A stretch of DNA of 64,000 nucleotides from Pontibacillus yanchengensis Y32 (GTDB taxonomy: Bacteria > Bacillota > Bacilli > Bacillales > BH030062). The first letter of the stretch is position 1. Each line of letters starts with the position of its first letter. Below the pieces are notes generated by a model, which was not told the DNA's origin, ran no database searches, and was given only the letters and a program-made list of their open reading frames with translations. The stretch is taken from NCBI RefSeq assembly GCF_000770635.1, contig NZ_AVBF01000016.1:1-64000 (forward strand). The letters are read 5' to 3'. Shown here piece after piece: positions 27,187-36,990 of this stretch. The translations under genes and the position numbers were made by a program.

Positions 27187-29156
27187 TATTCCGTTCCCCC
27201 TTCTAAATAGTCATCTATAATTTCTTTTAGTTGGTCTTCTGCATCTTCAATAGATGAATCGGATAATTGAGTGGCGGCGTTCGTTAAATGTCCACCACCA
27301 TTCATGCTTTCCATAATTACCTGGACATTAACATCACCTAGCGAACGAGCACTTATACCGATTCTACCATCTGAGCGTTCCGAAATAACAAAAGATGCTA
27401 CAATTCCGCTCATTGTCAGCAATGTATCGGCTGCTTGAGCAATGATAACAGGTCCATAGGTTTCACCTGTTTCCGCTTTGGAGATAGCAATGCCTTCACG
27501 ATATACTTGAGCCCGTTCTATGAGACGGCTGCGCCTTACATAGACATCTAAGTCTTCTTTCATAAACTTCTGGACAAGTACGGTATCTGCCCCTTTTGAG
27601 CGCAAGTAACTTGCCGCATCAAAGGTTCTAGAACCCGTTCTCAGTGTGAAGCTCTTTGTATCCACGATAATACCAGCAAGTAATGCAGTTGACTCTAGCA
27701 TATTTAACTTCAATTTCTTTGGTTGGTATTCTAACATTTCTGTAACCAATTCAGCAGTGGATGAGGCATATGGTTCCATATAAACAAGTGTTGGATCATC
27801 AATAAACTCTTCTGCACGCCTGTGGTGGTCAATAACAACAACGTGTTCGGTTCTATTTAATAACCTTTCTTCAATAACAAGAGAAGGCTTATGGGTATCA
27901 ACGACGACAAGTAACGTATTTTTGCTGACCACTTCATGTGCTTCTTCAGGAGAAACAAACCATGAATACAGTTGTTCATTCTCTTGGATTTCTTCCATTA
28001 AACGCTGCACACCCGTATTCATTTCATCAGGGTCATATACGACAAATCCATCTTTATCATTTGCTTGCGCTACTTTTAATATGCCAATACAAGCACCAAT
28101 GGAATCCATGTCTGGGTTCTTATGTCCCATAACAAGTACCTTGTCCGCTTCTTGAACTAACTGCTTCAAGGCGTGGGAGATAACACGTGCACGAACCCTT
28201 GTCCGCTTCTCCATTGGATTCGTCTTCCCGCCATAAAAGCGAACCTTACCATTTTCATCTTTAATTGCCACTTGGTCTCCACCACGCCCTAAGGCTAGAT
28301 CGAGACTGGATTGAGCTAATTCCCCTAATTCAGGTAAAGATGCTTCTCCGACGCCAATACCAAAGCTTAACGTAAGAGGAACATTTTTATCTGAAATAAG
28401 TTCTCTCACTTCGTCTAAAATATCAAATTTGGAACGCTCTAGTTTTGATAATATTTGCTGGTTCATGACTGCAAAAAATTTATCCTGCGAGGAACGCTTT
28501 AAATAAACTCCATTTTCTTGGGACCATTGATTTAATATAGATGTTACCTGCGAGTTGATATGACTTTTCGCTGTATCATCCATGGCTTGGGTAATTTCTT
28601 CGTAGTTGTCCAAAAATATAATGGCTAATACGGTTCGATCGTTTTGATAGAGGTTCTGTATTTCAGTCTGTTTCGTCCGATCAAACAGATAAAGCAGTCG
28701 TTCATTTTTTTTGATGACGGTTTGAAGCTGGTAATTTTCTACGGAAATCCATACTTCTCCTTTATCTTCTTTGATATTTGGAATTAACTTATCCGATATT
28801 TCATTTAAAGACTCCCCTACAAGCGTATCTTGAGGATAAAATTTATTCATATAAGGATTCGCCCATTCAATATTAAAATCCTCACTAAATAAGACGATCC
28901 CAATCGGCATCTCCATCAACGCTTCTTCTCCCACTTTTTTTACTCGATGAGAGAGGGTGGATATATATTCTTCTGTTTCATTGATTAAATATTGTTCTGT
29001 TCGAACACTATAATAGACCGACGCAGCCAAAAATGCGGTCATAACTAAACCGAGCTTCCACTCGAAGTAGAAGATGAGCCCTAGAAATAATACGGAAAGT
29101 GTATAAATCACCCATAAGTGACTGCTCAATTTTGGTTTTTTAAAGAAATTCGGCAT
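27186..29156 (-). CDS. gdpP: Cyclic-di-AMP phosphodiesterase GdpP (YybT)
   Basis: A 656-residue membrane enzyme degrading c-di-AMP, a messenger for potassium, osmotic and wall homeostasis. Two N-terminal membrane helices (about 10-50) are followed by a PAS-like haem-binding domain, a degenerate GGDEF domain, and the DHH-DHHA1 catalytic part with [26 protein letters not shown] and GGGHLTNAA near the end. The chosen second ATG stands 9 nt from AGGAG; the first overlaps the site. Downstream of yybS and overlapping rplI, exactly as in B. subtilis. Confidence 0.97.
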   Translation of the reverse strand: MPNFFKKPKLSSHLWVIYTLSVLFLGLIFYFEWKLGLVMTAFLAASVYYSVRTEQYLINETEEYISTLSHRVKKVGEEALMEMPIGIVLFSEDFNIEWANPYMNKFYPQDTLVGESLNEISDKLIPNIKEDKGEVWISVENYQLQTVIKKNERLLYLFDRTKQTEIQNLYQNDRTVLAIIFLDNYEEITQAMDDTAKSHINSQVTSILNQWSQENGVYLKRSSQDKFFAVMNQQILSKLERSKFDILDEVRELISDKNVPLTLSFGIGVGEASLPELGELAQSSLDLALGRGGDQVAIKDENGKVRFYGGKTNPMEKRTRVRARVISHALKQLVQEADKVLVMGHKNPDMDSIGACIGILKVAQANDKDGFVVYDPDEMNTGVQRLMEEIQENEQLYSWFVSPEEAHEVVSKNTLLVVVDTHKPSLVIEERLLNRTEHVVVIDHHRRAEEFIDDPTLVYMEPYASSTAELVTEMLEYQPKKLKLNMLESTALLAGIIVDTKSFTLRTGSRTFDAASYLRSKGADTVLVQKFMKEDLDVYVRRSRLIERAQVYREGIAISKAETGETYGPVIIAQAADTLLTMSGIVASFVISERSDGRIGISARSLGDVNVQVIMESMNGGGHLTNAATQLSDSSIEDAEDQLKEIIDDYLEGGTE

Positions 29157-29180
29157 GACCGTCATCTCCTAAACTAATTA

Positions 29181-30125
29181 TCAATCTTTCTTATTTGAAA
29201 GACGCTCTCGTAAAGAAAAGCCTAAATCAATTATACCTAAGATTCGTACAGGATAAAGTAATAAGAATGGTAATAGTAGGGTTATTACTACACCAGTAAT
29301 CGGAAATGCCTTTGATAATTTCTTTTCATAGGCATAAGCAAACATGAAAGATAGCCCTTGAAGCGTTATAAAAAAGCCCGTAAAGGTATAAGCATTTTGT
29401 ACTGCTTCCTTCCATATTGTCCCTTGTTCGAAGTCAAACCATGTTGCGATTACAGCTATTAAATAATACCATAATAACACTTTCGGAAAGGACAAGCTTC
29501 TAATTGGTGGAAAATAAAATGATTCATTAAACAGTTTATTCATCATTTTAAACCCTAACCAAAGAGTTATAAAGGCTAATCCAACTGCAAAAATCCCCAT
29601 GAAACTTGGTAATAGGACAGTGACTTGTGAGAATTGTTCCTCTAGTAACTGCAATTGCTCCTCTGAAACAGAACTACCTACAGACTCCATTATTTGTTTG
29701 GACGTTTGGATTGATTCTTGTATATAGCCATCTATTTCTTCTATCCAATTGATATTAAACAACCAAAGTGATAATAGATAGAACATTACTATACCAATTA
29801 CAAAGCCAACCGCTCCTTGAGCCCAGGCTTCGTATGGGTTTTTTCTTTGATGGATAGCTAGTCCAACTGCTACACCACCGAAGACCGCTATTGCTGTGAG
29901 GGGTAAGGAGTAGATGGTAGCTACAAACAAGGATATGAAAATGGCTCCTGCAGAAAAGGCTAATGCAGCCTTCCAACCATAACGGCTTGCAAAAAGTACA
30001 AACGGTAGAGGGAGTATAAATAGCGTAACGATTTCAATACCAGGTATAAATACGGTTGCCATTAAAATCATTAAATAGATTGCTGCATATAAAACTCCAT
30101 CTTTCAGTACATTTGATTGTTTCAT
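29181..30125 (-). CDS. yybS: YybS family membrane protein (DUF2232)
   Basis: A 314-residue protein with about eight hydrophobic helices spread over its length, of the DUF2232 family. In B. subtilis yybS sits just upstream of gdpP, as here (24 bp gap). The fold is that of small-molecule (ECF S-like) membrane proteins, but no substrate is known. Starts at an ATG with AGGAGAG upstream. The 283 bp upstream of it, up to rpsR, hold two hairpins and no gene. Confidence 0.88.
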   Translation of the reverse strand: MKQSNVLKDGVLYAAIYLMILMATVFIPGIEIVTLFILPLPFVLFASRYGWKAALAFSAGAIFISLFVATIYSLPLTAIAVFGGVAVGLAIHQRKNPYEAWAQGAVGFVIGIVMFYLLSLWLFNINWIEEIDGYIQESIQTSKQIMESVGSSVSEEQLQLLEEQFSQVTVLLPSFMGIFAVGLAFITLWLGFKMMNKLFNESFYFPPIRSLSFPKVLLWYYLIAVIATWFDFEQGTIWKEAVQNAYTFTGFFITLQGLSFMFAYAYEKKLSKAFPITGVVITLLLPFLLLYPVRILGIIDLGFSLRERLSNKKD

Positions 30126-30269
30126 TGTACACTGCTCTCCTCTTCTAACTCGTACATATCAGTTACGGTTTAAAGATACCAAATGGGCTCTTCCTAATCA
30201 ATTCCCATCCCTCATAGAAAATAGTCATTTCTCAAGGTAACGTAACAGATATATTAATGAACATGATGA

Positions 30270-30309
30270 AAGAACACGACTCCTTATTTCACAAGGAAGC
30301 CATGTTCTT
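30270..30309 (-). terminator. Second hairpin after rpsR
   Basis: AAGAACA and GACTCCTT-like arms pair with AAGGAAGC and TGTTCTT around a short loop. Probably a backup terminator; T-run weak. Confidence 0.45.
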
Positions 30310-30356
30310 CCATAAAACTCTTCTAATTATGAGTAGAAACTGCTTTTTGACGTTAT

Positions 30357-30388
30357 GAAAAAAGCACAGCGCTAAATGCTGTGCTTTT
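30357..30388 (-). terminator. Terminator of rpsF-ssb-rpsR
   Basis: AAAAGCACAGC with perfect complement, 7-nt loop and T-run on the minus strand. Confidence 0.85.
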
Positions 30389-30409
30389 CCTATTCTTACA
30401 AGCTACCTA

Positions 30410-30652
<243 letters not shown>

Positions 30653-30662
30653 TTATATTTAA

Positions 30663-31145
30663 TTAAAACGGTAAATCGTCATCAGATATATCAATCGGTT
30701 CCCCATTGTCTGAGAATGGGTCCTCTTGGTTGGATTGGTTATTTTGGTTGTTTTGATTGTTCGAATAATTTTGGTTCTGATTAGACTGCTGGTATCCTTG
30801 TGAACCTGCGCCACCTGAAGAAGAGCCTTTCGTTTCCAAGAATTGTACACTATCAGCAACAACTTCTGTAACAAATACTCTTTTTCCTTCTGAGTTATCA
30901 AAACTACGGCTTTGCAAGCGTCCATCAACGCCTACCATACTACCTTTTTTCATGAAGTTAGCAAGGTTTTCGGCTGCTCGACGCCACACAACACAGTTAA
31001 TGAAGTCTGCGTCTTTGCCTCCTTGTTGACTAGTAAAAGGTCTATTTACAGCAATTGTAAAATTCGCAACGGCAACTCCGTTGGGTGTATAGCGCAAATC
31101 AGGATCCTTAGTTAATCTGCCGACAAGAACGACACGATTTAACAC
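30663..31145 (-). CDS. ssb: Single-stranded DNA-binding protein
   Basis: A 160-residue SSB. The OB-fold domain (1-105) begins [20 protein letters not shown]; a Gly/Gln/Asn-rich disordered linker (about 112-145, many NQNN repeats) leads to the acidic tip DDDLPF that recruits replication partners. Sits between rpsF and rpsR with short gaps, so levels follow ribosomal protein expression and, as in B. subtilis, probably DNA damage or competence. Normal length. Confidence 0.98.
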   Translation of the reverse strand: MLNRVVLVGRLTKDPDLRYTPNGVAVANFTIAVNRPFTSQQGGKDADFINCVVWRRAAENLANFMKKGSMVGVDGRLQSRSFDNSEGKRVFVTEVVADSVQFLETKGSSSGGAGSQGYQQSNQNQNYSNNQNNQNNQSNQEDPFSDNGEPIDISDDDLPF

Positions 31146-31156
31146 AGAACCACTCC

Positions 31157-31447
31157 TTATTGATCATCTTCGCGTACAGCGATATGACGCATAATATCGT
31201 CGGAATACTTAGCCAGGCGGTCGAATTCGTTGATTGCTTCACGATCACCTTGGAATTTAATTACCACGTAGAAACCATCACGGAAATCGTTGATTTCGTA
31301 TGCAAGACGACGCTTGCCCATGTCTTTGGTTTCTTTGATCTCCGCACCATTTTCAGTAAGAACATTATTAAAACGCTCAACTACTGATTTCTGAGATTCC
31401 TCATCAATGTTTGGGCGGATGATATACATGATTTCATAATTTCTCAT
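31157..31447 (-). CDS. rpsF: Ribosomal protein bS6
   Basis: A 96-residue protein of the small-subunit platform; pairs with bS18. Signature [17 protein letters not shown] and [15 protein letters not shown]. First gene of the rpsF-ssb-rpsR operon; a family rpsF leader that binds S6:S18 may be present upstream, but I did not confirm its fold. Confidence 0.98.
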   Translation of the reverse strand: MRNYEIMYIIRPNIDEESQKSVVERFNNVLTENGAEIKETKDMGKRRLAYEINDFRDGFYVVIKFQGDREAINEFDRLAKYSDDIMRHIAVREDDQ

Positions 31448-31569
31448 CCGTCTTCACCTCCTTTTGGACTTACGGCCCTTCTCAGGGCAAGGAGTAATTC
31501 GTTTCGATTACTCACAATGTTGTATTATATCAAACTCGACAAGAAAATACAATAGGATTCCTGTACACG

Positions 31570-32670
31570 CTATACATTAAATCGGAAATGAATGACATCT
31601 CCATCTTTTACAAGATACTCTTTACCTTCTAATCGAACATTACCTTGCTCTTTTGCAACTGACATTTTACCGGCATTAACTAGGTCATCATACGCTACGG
31701 TCTCAGCGCGAATAAAGCCACGTTCGAAATCACTATGAATAATTCCAGCAGCTTGAGGGGCGGTCATTCCCTCTTTAAATGTCCACGCTCTTACTTCTTG
31801 TTCACCAGCTGTGAAATAGGTTGCTAGTCCTAGAAGATTATAAGTTGCTTTAATAAGCTGATCTAATCCAGACTCTGCAATGCCTAAATCATCAAGAAAT
31901 TCTTCCTTTTCTTCCCCTTCAAGTTCAGCAATTTCAGATTCGATTTTTGCACAAACAACAATGACTTGTGCACCTTCATTCGCAGCAAATTCACGTACAG
32001 CTTGTACATTCTCGTTGCCACTAGGGTCAGCAATTTCATCTTCTCCAACGTTTGCTACATATAAAATTGGTTTAGATGTTAGTAAATGAAGTCCTTTTAC
32101 AATCTTAGCTTGATCATCCGTGAATTCAAGTGCTCGTGCTGGAGTTTCATTTTCAAGCGCTTCTTGTAATTTCACTAGTACTTCGTGTTCAGCCATCGCT
32201 TCTTTATCTTTTTGGCGGACCATTTTTTGAACACGCTCAATGCGTTTATTAACAGACTCTAGGTCGGCTAAAATAAGCTCAAGGTTAATGGTTTCGATAT
32301 CGCCAATTGGATCTACTCCACCGGATACGTGCGTAATATTATCATCTTGGAAGCAACGAACCACGTGACAAATGGCATCAACTTGGCGAATGTGAGAAAG
32401 AAATTGGTTTCCTAGTCCTTCTCCTTTACTTGCGCCTTTCACAATACCAGCAATATCAGTGAATTCAAATGCTGTTGGGATGGTTTTTTTCGGTTTCACA
32501 AGATCTGTTAGTGTGTCTAGACGACTATCTGGCACTTCTACAATGCCAACATTCGGATCTATCGTACAGAATGGGTAGTTCGCCGATTCTGCACCAGCTT
32601 GTGTAATTGCATTAAACAATGTTGATTTCCCTACGTTAGGTAGACCTACAATTCCAGCTGTAAGAGACAT
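31570..32670 (-). CDS. ychF: Redox-regulated ATPase YchF (YyaF)
   Basis: A 366-residue OBG-family P-loop protein that prefers ATP and binds ribosomes. G1 GLPNVGKSTLFNA, G3 DIAGIVKGAS, the altered G4 NVGE, a coiled-coil insert (about 125-200) and a C-terminal TGS domain (MTAPQAAGIIHSDFERGFI). The usual length. Alone in its unit, downstream of the DUF951 and MscS genes in the same direction; a terminator follows those genes. Confidence 0.97.
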   Translation of the reverse strand: MSLTAGIVGLPNVGKSTLFNAITQAGAESANYPFCTIDPNVGIVEVPDSRLDTLTDLVKPKKTIPTAFEFTDIAGIVKGASKGEGLGNQFLSHIRQVDAICHVVRCFQDDNITHVSGGVDPIGDIETINLELILADLESVNKRIERVQKMVRQKDKEAMAEHEVLVKLQEALENETPARALEFTDDQAKIVKGLHLLTSKPILYVANVGEDEIADPSGNENVQAVREFAANEGAQVIVVCAKIESEIAELEGEEKEEFLDDLGIAESGLDQLIKATYNLLGLATYFTAGEQEVRAWTFKEGMTAPQAAGIIHSDFERGFIRAETVAYDDLVNAGKMSVAKEQGNVRLEGKEYLVKDGDVIHFRFNV

Positions 32671-32767
32671 AAATAGTTACACTCCTTAAAGATTTCCTCT
32701 AAATAAACGTTTCGCAGTCATTCCAATTATAGTTACAGTTAACTAAATTGACAAGCTAAGAGAATAG

Positions 32768-32798
32768 AAAAACAAGGGAAAGATGTCCCCTTGTTTTC
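32768..32798. terminator. Terminator between DUF951 gene and ychF
   Basis: AAAACAAGGG pairs with CCCTTGTTTT; A/T runs on both sides. It ends the MscS-DUF951 unit. Confidence 0.75.
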
Positions 32799-32885
32799 AA
32801 AAAATTACAAGACAATAAGCTTAAAGTAATTTAATCTTTATGCTTCATAATATAAATTGTGTTTCATGAGGAACAATTAAACCAT

Positions 32886-33086
32886 CTATTCTTCCTCTGC
32901 TCTTTCTAACACTTTTTTCATTTTGGATTCAAATCGCCTACGAGGAATAAGAACACTATGACCGCATCCTTCGCATTTTATTCTAATATCCATGCCTAAA
33001 CGGATAATTCTCCAGCGATTTTCACCACAAGGGTGAGCTTTTTTCATTTGAACAATATCATTTATATTATACGTTTGTTCAGTCAC
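32886..33086 (-). CDS. DUF951 family protein (YyzM-like)
   Basis: A 66-residue cytosolic protein of DUF951, with VQMKKAHPCGENRW and IRIKCEGCGHSV; its CxxC and CG pairs could hold a metal. It overlaps the MscS gene by four bases. Function unknown; this pairing with a mechanosensitive channel and YchF is standard in Bacillaceae. Confidence 0.93.
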   Translation of the reverse strand: MTEQTYNINDIVQMKKAHPCGENRWRIIRLGMDIRIKCEGCGHSVLIPRRRFESKMKKVLERAEEE

Positions 33087-33988
33087 CGTTCTACACTCCC
33101 TTCTTTATAGGAATCCAATTGTTCCGTTTCTTCTGTTCGACTATACATGACAAGTCTAGGGAATGGGATTTCAATGCCCCGCTCGTCCATTCGATTTTTA
33201 AGCTCTTTGCGAATCATGCGCGCTATATGCCAATGCATCATCGGTTGAGTTTCAGCTATAACACGTAATACTACGTCTGATGATCCAAGGTTTTGTACAC
33301 CTAATAACTCAGGCATGCTTACAATTTCCTGGTATCGCTCGGGAAGCTCGGTTAATAACTCCTCAATCGTTTCTTCCCCTTTCGCAATATCTCCTTCGTA
33401 GGAAATGCTTACATCGACTATGGCTATACTATTATGGATGGAATAGTTTGTTACTTCTTCTATACTCCCATTTGGTATAATATGCAACTTGCCTGTCCAA
33501 TGCTTGATTTTTGTAGTGCGTAAGCCGATTTCTTCCACAAAGCCTTCTGAATTGGCAGTTTGAATGTAATCCCCAACTGAAAATTGGTCTTCAAATATAA
33601 TGAAGAATCCAGTAATAACATCTTTAACAAGGTTCTGTGCTCCAAAGCCTATGGCGAGCCCTGCAATACCTGCTCCGGCAAGCATTGCGGATACATTGAT
33701 ACCTATATTTTGTAACACCATAATTGCAGCACCAAAATATACGGCATACGTCAGCGTATTTTCCAGCAATTTCACAAGTGTATTTTCTCGTCGTTCACTT
33801 ATTTGAAAAGGTCCTCTTTTCCTTTTACGAAATACATTATGAATTATTTTTTTCCCTAATCGAATAATGATAAAGGATAAGAAGAGTATGAGTATAATCG
33901 TCGCAAATTTTTGTCCAACAACCAACCATACTTCAGGACCTGTAATGTAATCATAAAATGAATTCCATTCGTTTTTTAACGCATCCAA
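33083..33988 (-). CDS. Small-conductance mechanosensitive channel (MscS family)
   Basis: A 301-residue channel that releases solutes on hypo-osmotic shock. A first helix (about 22-45), further helices to about residue 115, then the pore-lining TM3 with Ala/Gly packing (MLAGAGIAGLAIGFGAQNLV) and a beta-rich cytoplasmic vestibule (IFEDQFSVGDYIQ and after). Start: TTG at 33988, 7 nt after GGGAGGGGAGG; the ATG at 34015 lies upstream of that site. DUF951 gene overlaps its end. Confidence 0.93.
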   Translation of the reverse strand: MDALKNEWNSFYDYITGPEVWLVVGQKFATIILILFLSFIIIRLGKKIIHNVFRKRKRGPFQISERRENTLVKLLENTLTYAVYFGAAIMVLQNIGINVSAMLAGAGIAGLAIGFGAQNLVKDVITGFFIIFEDQFSVGDYIQTANSEGFVEEIGLRTTKIKHWTGKLHIIPNGSIEEVTNYSIHNSIAIVDVSISYEGDIAKGEETIEELLTELPERYQEIVSMPELLGVQNLGSSDVVLRVIAETQPMMHWHIARMIRKELKNRMDERGIEIPFPRLVMYSRTEETEQLDSYKEGSVER

Positions 33989-34044
33989 GCTCAGGCCTCC
34001 CCTCCCGTACAACATAATCCATGATACCTCATTTTATCAGGTTT

Positions 34045-35061
34045 TCAGTCCATTTTGTATCGATTTGTAATTGGATACAACAAAATACAGGATAATACAT
34101 AAAGGTTTAACAATCCATACAAAGGATACAAGTATGTAATTAATGTTGAAAACCCAAAACTAGTTAATGGAATCATGAGGACAATCGTTATTAATGCCAA
34201 TAACCAAAGAGGCCCCTTTAACCTTGACCGAAAACGTGTGATCAATCCAAGAACACCAGATGCGGCTGTCGTAAAGATGGCAATCCATAAGAGCATCGAG
34301 ATGAATAGGAACATCTCATACGGGTAATGTTTAAGTATAGCAAACAGGGGAATTTCATAAAGTAAAATATCATCTGAAATTTGAATTAAGCTATTGTTAT
34401 AAATGAACGATATACTTCCTAATAAAATACCGCTACCAACACTTGCAATCCACACCTCACCCTTATGTTTCATTTGATTACCAATTGCACCAAGTACTGC
34501 AATTAAGGGTAAGATATTTAAGGCGGTAAAAGGGAACGCCGCTGTCCAATTACGTTGTTCACCAAATGTAAATAAGGATAGTTCTTTTTGAACGGAAAAC
34601 AAAATCAATACGTATAAGAGTCCACCAATTAATAAAGGTAGGATGATGCTATTCATCGATAAAATGCCTTTAATATCCCAAACGAAAACAAGAACTAAAG
34701 GGATTGCAATGGCTAAGATGCCAACCCAATAGGAGAAATGAAAAGCTTGCCAGGTCGCACCACTTCCAGCCAACATAATGACTGTTGTTGTAAAGAGGTA
34801 TAGAATAATCATTCCATCGTAAATAAGAGTTAGCTTCTGTCCCACAATTGTGCGAAGAACAGGAAGGTAGTGCTTGGACTGCTGCTCAAAGCTAATTGAT
34901 AAAATCACATTACATGATACGGTAAATAACATCGTAAATAAGAGTATAGCCAGTCCACTTTCATGACCAAAAAACTGCCATAATTCTCTTCCAGAAGCAT
35001 AACCTGCGCCTATCATAGTACCAATGATTAAAAACATCCATTTGAATCCTGCACGAATCAT
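34045..35061 (-). CDS. YkvI-like multipass membrane protein
   Basis: A 338-residue protein with about ten hydrophobic helices. It starts MIRAGFKWMFLIIGTMIGAGYASGRE, whose TMIGAGYASG matches the Gly-rich helix 1 break of LeuT-fold transporters (YkvI family). Substrate unknown. I chose the ATG at 35061, 7-8 nt after AGGAGG; upstream in-frame residues are basic and unsupported. It diverges from yyaC with a gap of about 90 bp. Confidence 0.8.
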   Translation of the reverse strand: MIRAGFKWMFLIIGTMIGAGYASGRELWQFFGHESGLAILLFTMLFTVSCNVILSISFEQQSKHYLPVLRTIVGQKLTLIYDGMIILYLFTTTVIMLAGSGATWQAFHFSYWVGILAIAIPLVLVFVWDIKGILSMNSIILPLLIGGLLYVLILFSVQKELSLFTFGEQRNWTAAFPFTALNILPLIAVLGAIGNQMKHKGEVWIASVGSGILLGSISFIYNNSLIQISDDILLYEIPLFAILKHYPYEMFLFISMLLWIAIFTTAASGVLGLITRFRSRLKGPLWLLALITIVLMIPLTSFGFSTLITYLYPLYGLLNLYVLSCILLYPITNRYKMD

Positions 35062-35151
35062 TTCTTTTCCTCCTACCTTCTTTCTTCGAACATGTATAGA
35101 TTTACGAAAAGCGCTGTATACTAATAACAATATGACTACGGAGGAAAAGCT

Positions 35152-35790
35152 ATGAATCTAAAACGGAGACTTTTTTCTCAAAACCAAGAAGAACGGTATC
35201 ATTATGAAGACGAAAAAATGCTGTTGAATTTGACGCAAACGTTAAAGGAATGGGTTCCAGCCAATAGAGACATTGTCATTGTTTGTATTGGAACAGACCG
35301 CTCTACTGGAGATTCTTTCGGTCCACTAATCGGTAGCTTACTGGAAGAAAAACGTTTACGAAACATCCAAGTGTACGGAACGTTAGATGAGCCTGTCCAT
35401 GCAGTTAACTTAGCTGAAAAATTAGAGCATATTCATAAAACACATTCTCATCCATACATTATTGGCGTGGATGCATGCTTAGGCAAAGTCTCATCTGTAG
35501 GAAACATCATTCTTGGTCAAGGTCCTGTAAAACCAGGAGCAGCTGTCAAAAAGCAGCTACCAGATGTAGGAGAGATTCACCTTACTGGAGTAGTAAACGT
35601 AAGTGGATTCATGGAATACTTTGTACTGCAAAACACCCGCCTTCACTTAGTAATGCAAATGGCTAAAAAAGTAGCAAAAACCATTGATTCCTTTGATCGA
35701 CAAATAACACTTTCTAGTACCCAGTCAACTAACAAAAAGACCGAGACCCTTACGAGGAAATTAGGTAATTGGACTCCAGTAAAAGAATAA
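35152..35790 (+). CDS. yyaC: Sporulation protein YyaC (DUF1256, GPR-like fold)
   Basis: A 212-residue protein of the YyaC/DUF1256 family, related in fold to hydrogenase-maturation and germination protease (GPR) peptidases. Family tracts: CIGTDRSTGDSFGPLIG, YGTLDEPVHAVNL, IGVDACLG and LTGVVNVSGFMEY. Expressed in sporulation in B. subtilis; its exact target is not established. ATG start after GGAGGAAAAG. Divergent from the YkvI-like gene and convergent with the DUF554 gene; supports an endospore former. Confidence 0.93.
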   Translation: MNLKRRLFSQNQEERYHYEDEKMLLNLTQTLKEWVPANRDIVIVCIGTDRSTGDSFGPLIGSLLEEKRLRNIQVYGTLDEPVHAVNLAEKLEHIHKTHSHPYIIGVDACLGKVSSVGNIILGQGPVKPGAAVKKQLPDVGEIHLTGVVNVSGFMEYFVLQNTRLHLVMQMAKKVAKTIDSFDRQITLSSTQSTNKKTETLTRKLGNWTPVKE

Positions 35791-35834
35791 AGAAGAGCGC
35801 AATCGCCTGAAGAAACTTATTCTTTCGTTGCTTC
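35791..35834 (+). repeat. Family 2 scar
   Basis: Short remnant: GAAGAGCGCAATCGCC joined to GAAGAAACTTATTC, i.e. both ends of a family 2 element without its middle. It directly precedes a longer copy. Confidence 0.6.
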
Positions 35835-36020
35835 AAGAAAAGCGCAAGCGCCCGTTAAGCGACGTACAAACTGGACGGCTCCGTATGAGATAAAGGAAAC
35901 ACGAAGAGCGGAAGCGATTCGATGTTGACTTATCGTAAGGAGGGGCAGGAAGTTTGCTAGTCGCTGGGCGCTGGAGCTGGACACGTATGCGCCAGTAATT
36001 TATGCTTTCGTTGCTTTTAA
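35835..36020 (+). repeat. Family 2 repeat, copy 2 (module-less)
   Basis: Starts GAAAAGCGCAAGCGCCCG and ends GCGCCAGTAATTTATGC. Its reverse complement aligns along most of its length with copy 4 at 59165, but the structured module of copy 4 is missing: the sequence runs from AAAGGAAACACGAAGAGC to CCAGTTTGTACGTCGC-type flanks with an unrelated 15-20 bp between. Confidence 0.8.
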
Positions 36021-36060
36021 AAAAGCCTAGCACTCCAATTAAATGGACTGCTAGGCTTTT
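36019..36060. terminator. Bidirectional terminator yyaC / DUF554 gene
   Basis: AAAAGCCTAGCA with perfect complement TGCTAGGCTTTT, 16-nt loop; serves both converging genes. Confidence 0.8.
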
Positions 36061-36074
36061 GCTTTGTGTTTTTC

Positions 36075-36782
36075 TTATAGACCCAATTGAATACTACCGT
36101 ATAATACAACCCCTACTAGTAGCAGGCTTGGTAGAAGGTTTGCGACTCTTATTTTGGTTATATGTAATAAGTTCAAGCCAATTGCTACAATAAGTAACCC
36201 ACCTGTAGCTGTCATTTCTATTATAAAGAGATCCAAAAATGACTGCGGTAACCAACGATCGATTTGTGTAGCTAACAAAGCAATACCACCTTCATATAGC
36301 AATACTGGTAAGATGGAAAATAGTACACCAAATCCTAACGTGGTCGTTAATACTAATGCCACGAACCCATCTATAATTGCTTTAGTAATTAAAATATCAT
36401 GATCGCCTCTTATGCCGCTATCCAACGCCCCAACCACAGCCATAGCTCCGATAACAAAGATGAGAGAAGCGGTCATAAACCCTTGCGAAACACTGTCGTT
36501 AGATTCTTTACTAAATCGAGTTTCAACCCAACTCCCCAGTTGTTCAAAACGGTCCTCAATCTTAAGTGCTTCACCTATGAATGCTCCAAACAAAAGACTC
36601 AACACCAATACAATAATATCCTCAGATTGAATGGCCATTTGAATGCCTATCAATAACACAGCCAATCCTATTCCATTCATCGTTGTTTCCTTGACTTTCT
36701 CAGGTACTTTATGGAGAAAGAGCCCTATAATTCCCCCTATTAAAATACCTACCCCATTCATTAGAGCACCGTACACAACCAT
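36075..36782 (-). CDS. DUF554 family membrane protein (YdfK/YqgA-like)
   Basis: A 235-residue protein with about seven hydrophobic segments and a Gly-rich N-terminal helix (GALMNGVGILIGGIIGLF). Members of DUF554 are widespread membrane proteins without an established function, possibly transporters. It lies between spo0J and yyaC as in several Bacillaceae. ATG start with GGGATGAG upstream. Confidence 0.9.
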   Translation of the reverse strand: MVVYGALMNGVGILIGGIIGLFLHKVPEKVKETTMNGIGLAVLLIGIQMAIQSEDIIVLVLSLLFGAFIGEALKIEDRFEQLGSWVETRFSKESNDSVSQGFMTASLIFVIGAMAVVGALDSGIRGDHDILITKAIIDGFVALVLTTTLGFGVLFSILPVLLYEGGIALLATQIDRWLPQSFLDLFIIEMTATGGLLIVAIGLNLLHITKIRVANLLPSLLLVGVVLYGSIQLGL

Positions 36783-36834
36783 TAGCTCATCCCAACCCCC
36801 ATTACTGTTTTGAATCTAGCAGAAACAGGACTTT

Positions 36835-36850
36835 TGTTTCACGTGGAACA
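36835..36850. promoter_or_regulatory. parS site (exact)
   Basis: Reverse complement reads TGTTCCACGTGAAACA, the B. subtilis parS consensus at all 16 positions. It lies between the DUF554 gene and spo0J, 140 bp from the parB end; ParB (Spo0J) loads here and spreads. Confidence 0.95.
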
Positions 36851-36941
36851 CTATACTACAAATCCCTTCCCACAAATCGTAAAAGCTGCCAATTGGCAAG
36901 TCCTGTCTACAAATTTCACTTATACACACTCCTTAAAAGTG

Positions 36942-36976
36942 AAAAAATCCTGGTATTGTGTGTTACACATACCAGG
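36942..36976 (-). terminator. Terminator of spo0J
   Basis: CCTGGTAT with perfect inverse around a 12-nt loop, T6 on the minus strand. Confidence 0.8.
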
Positions 36977-36990
36977 CTCGTCCTATAAGC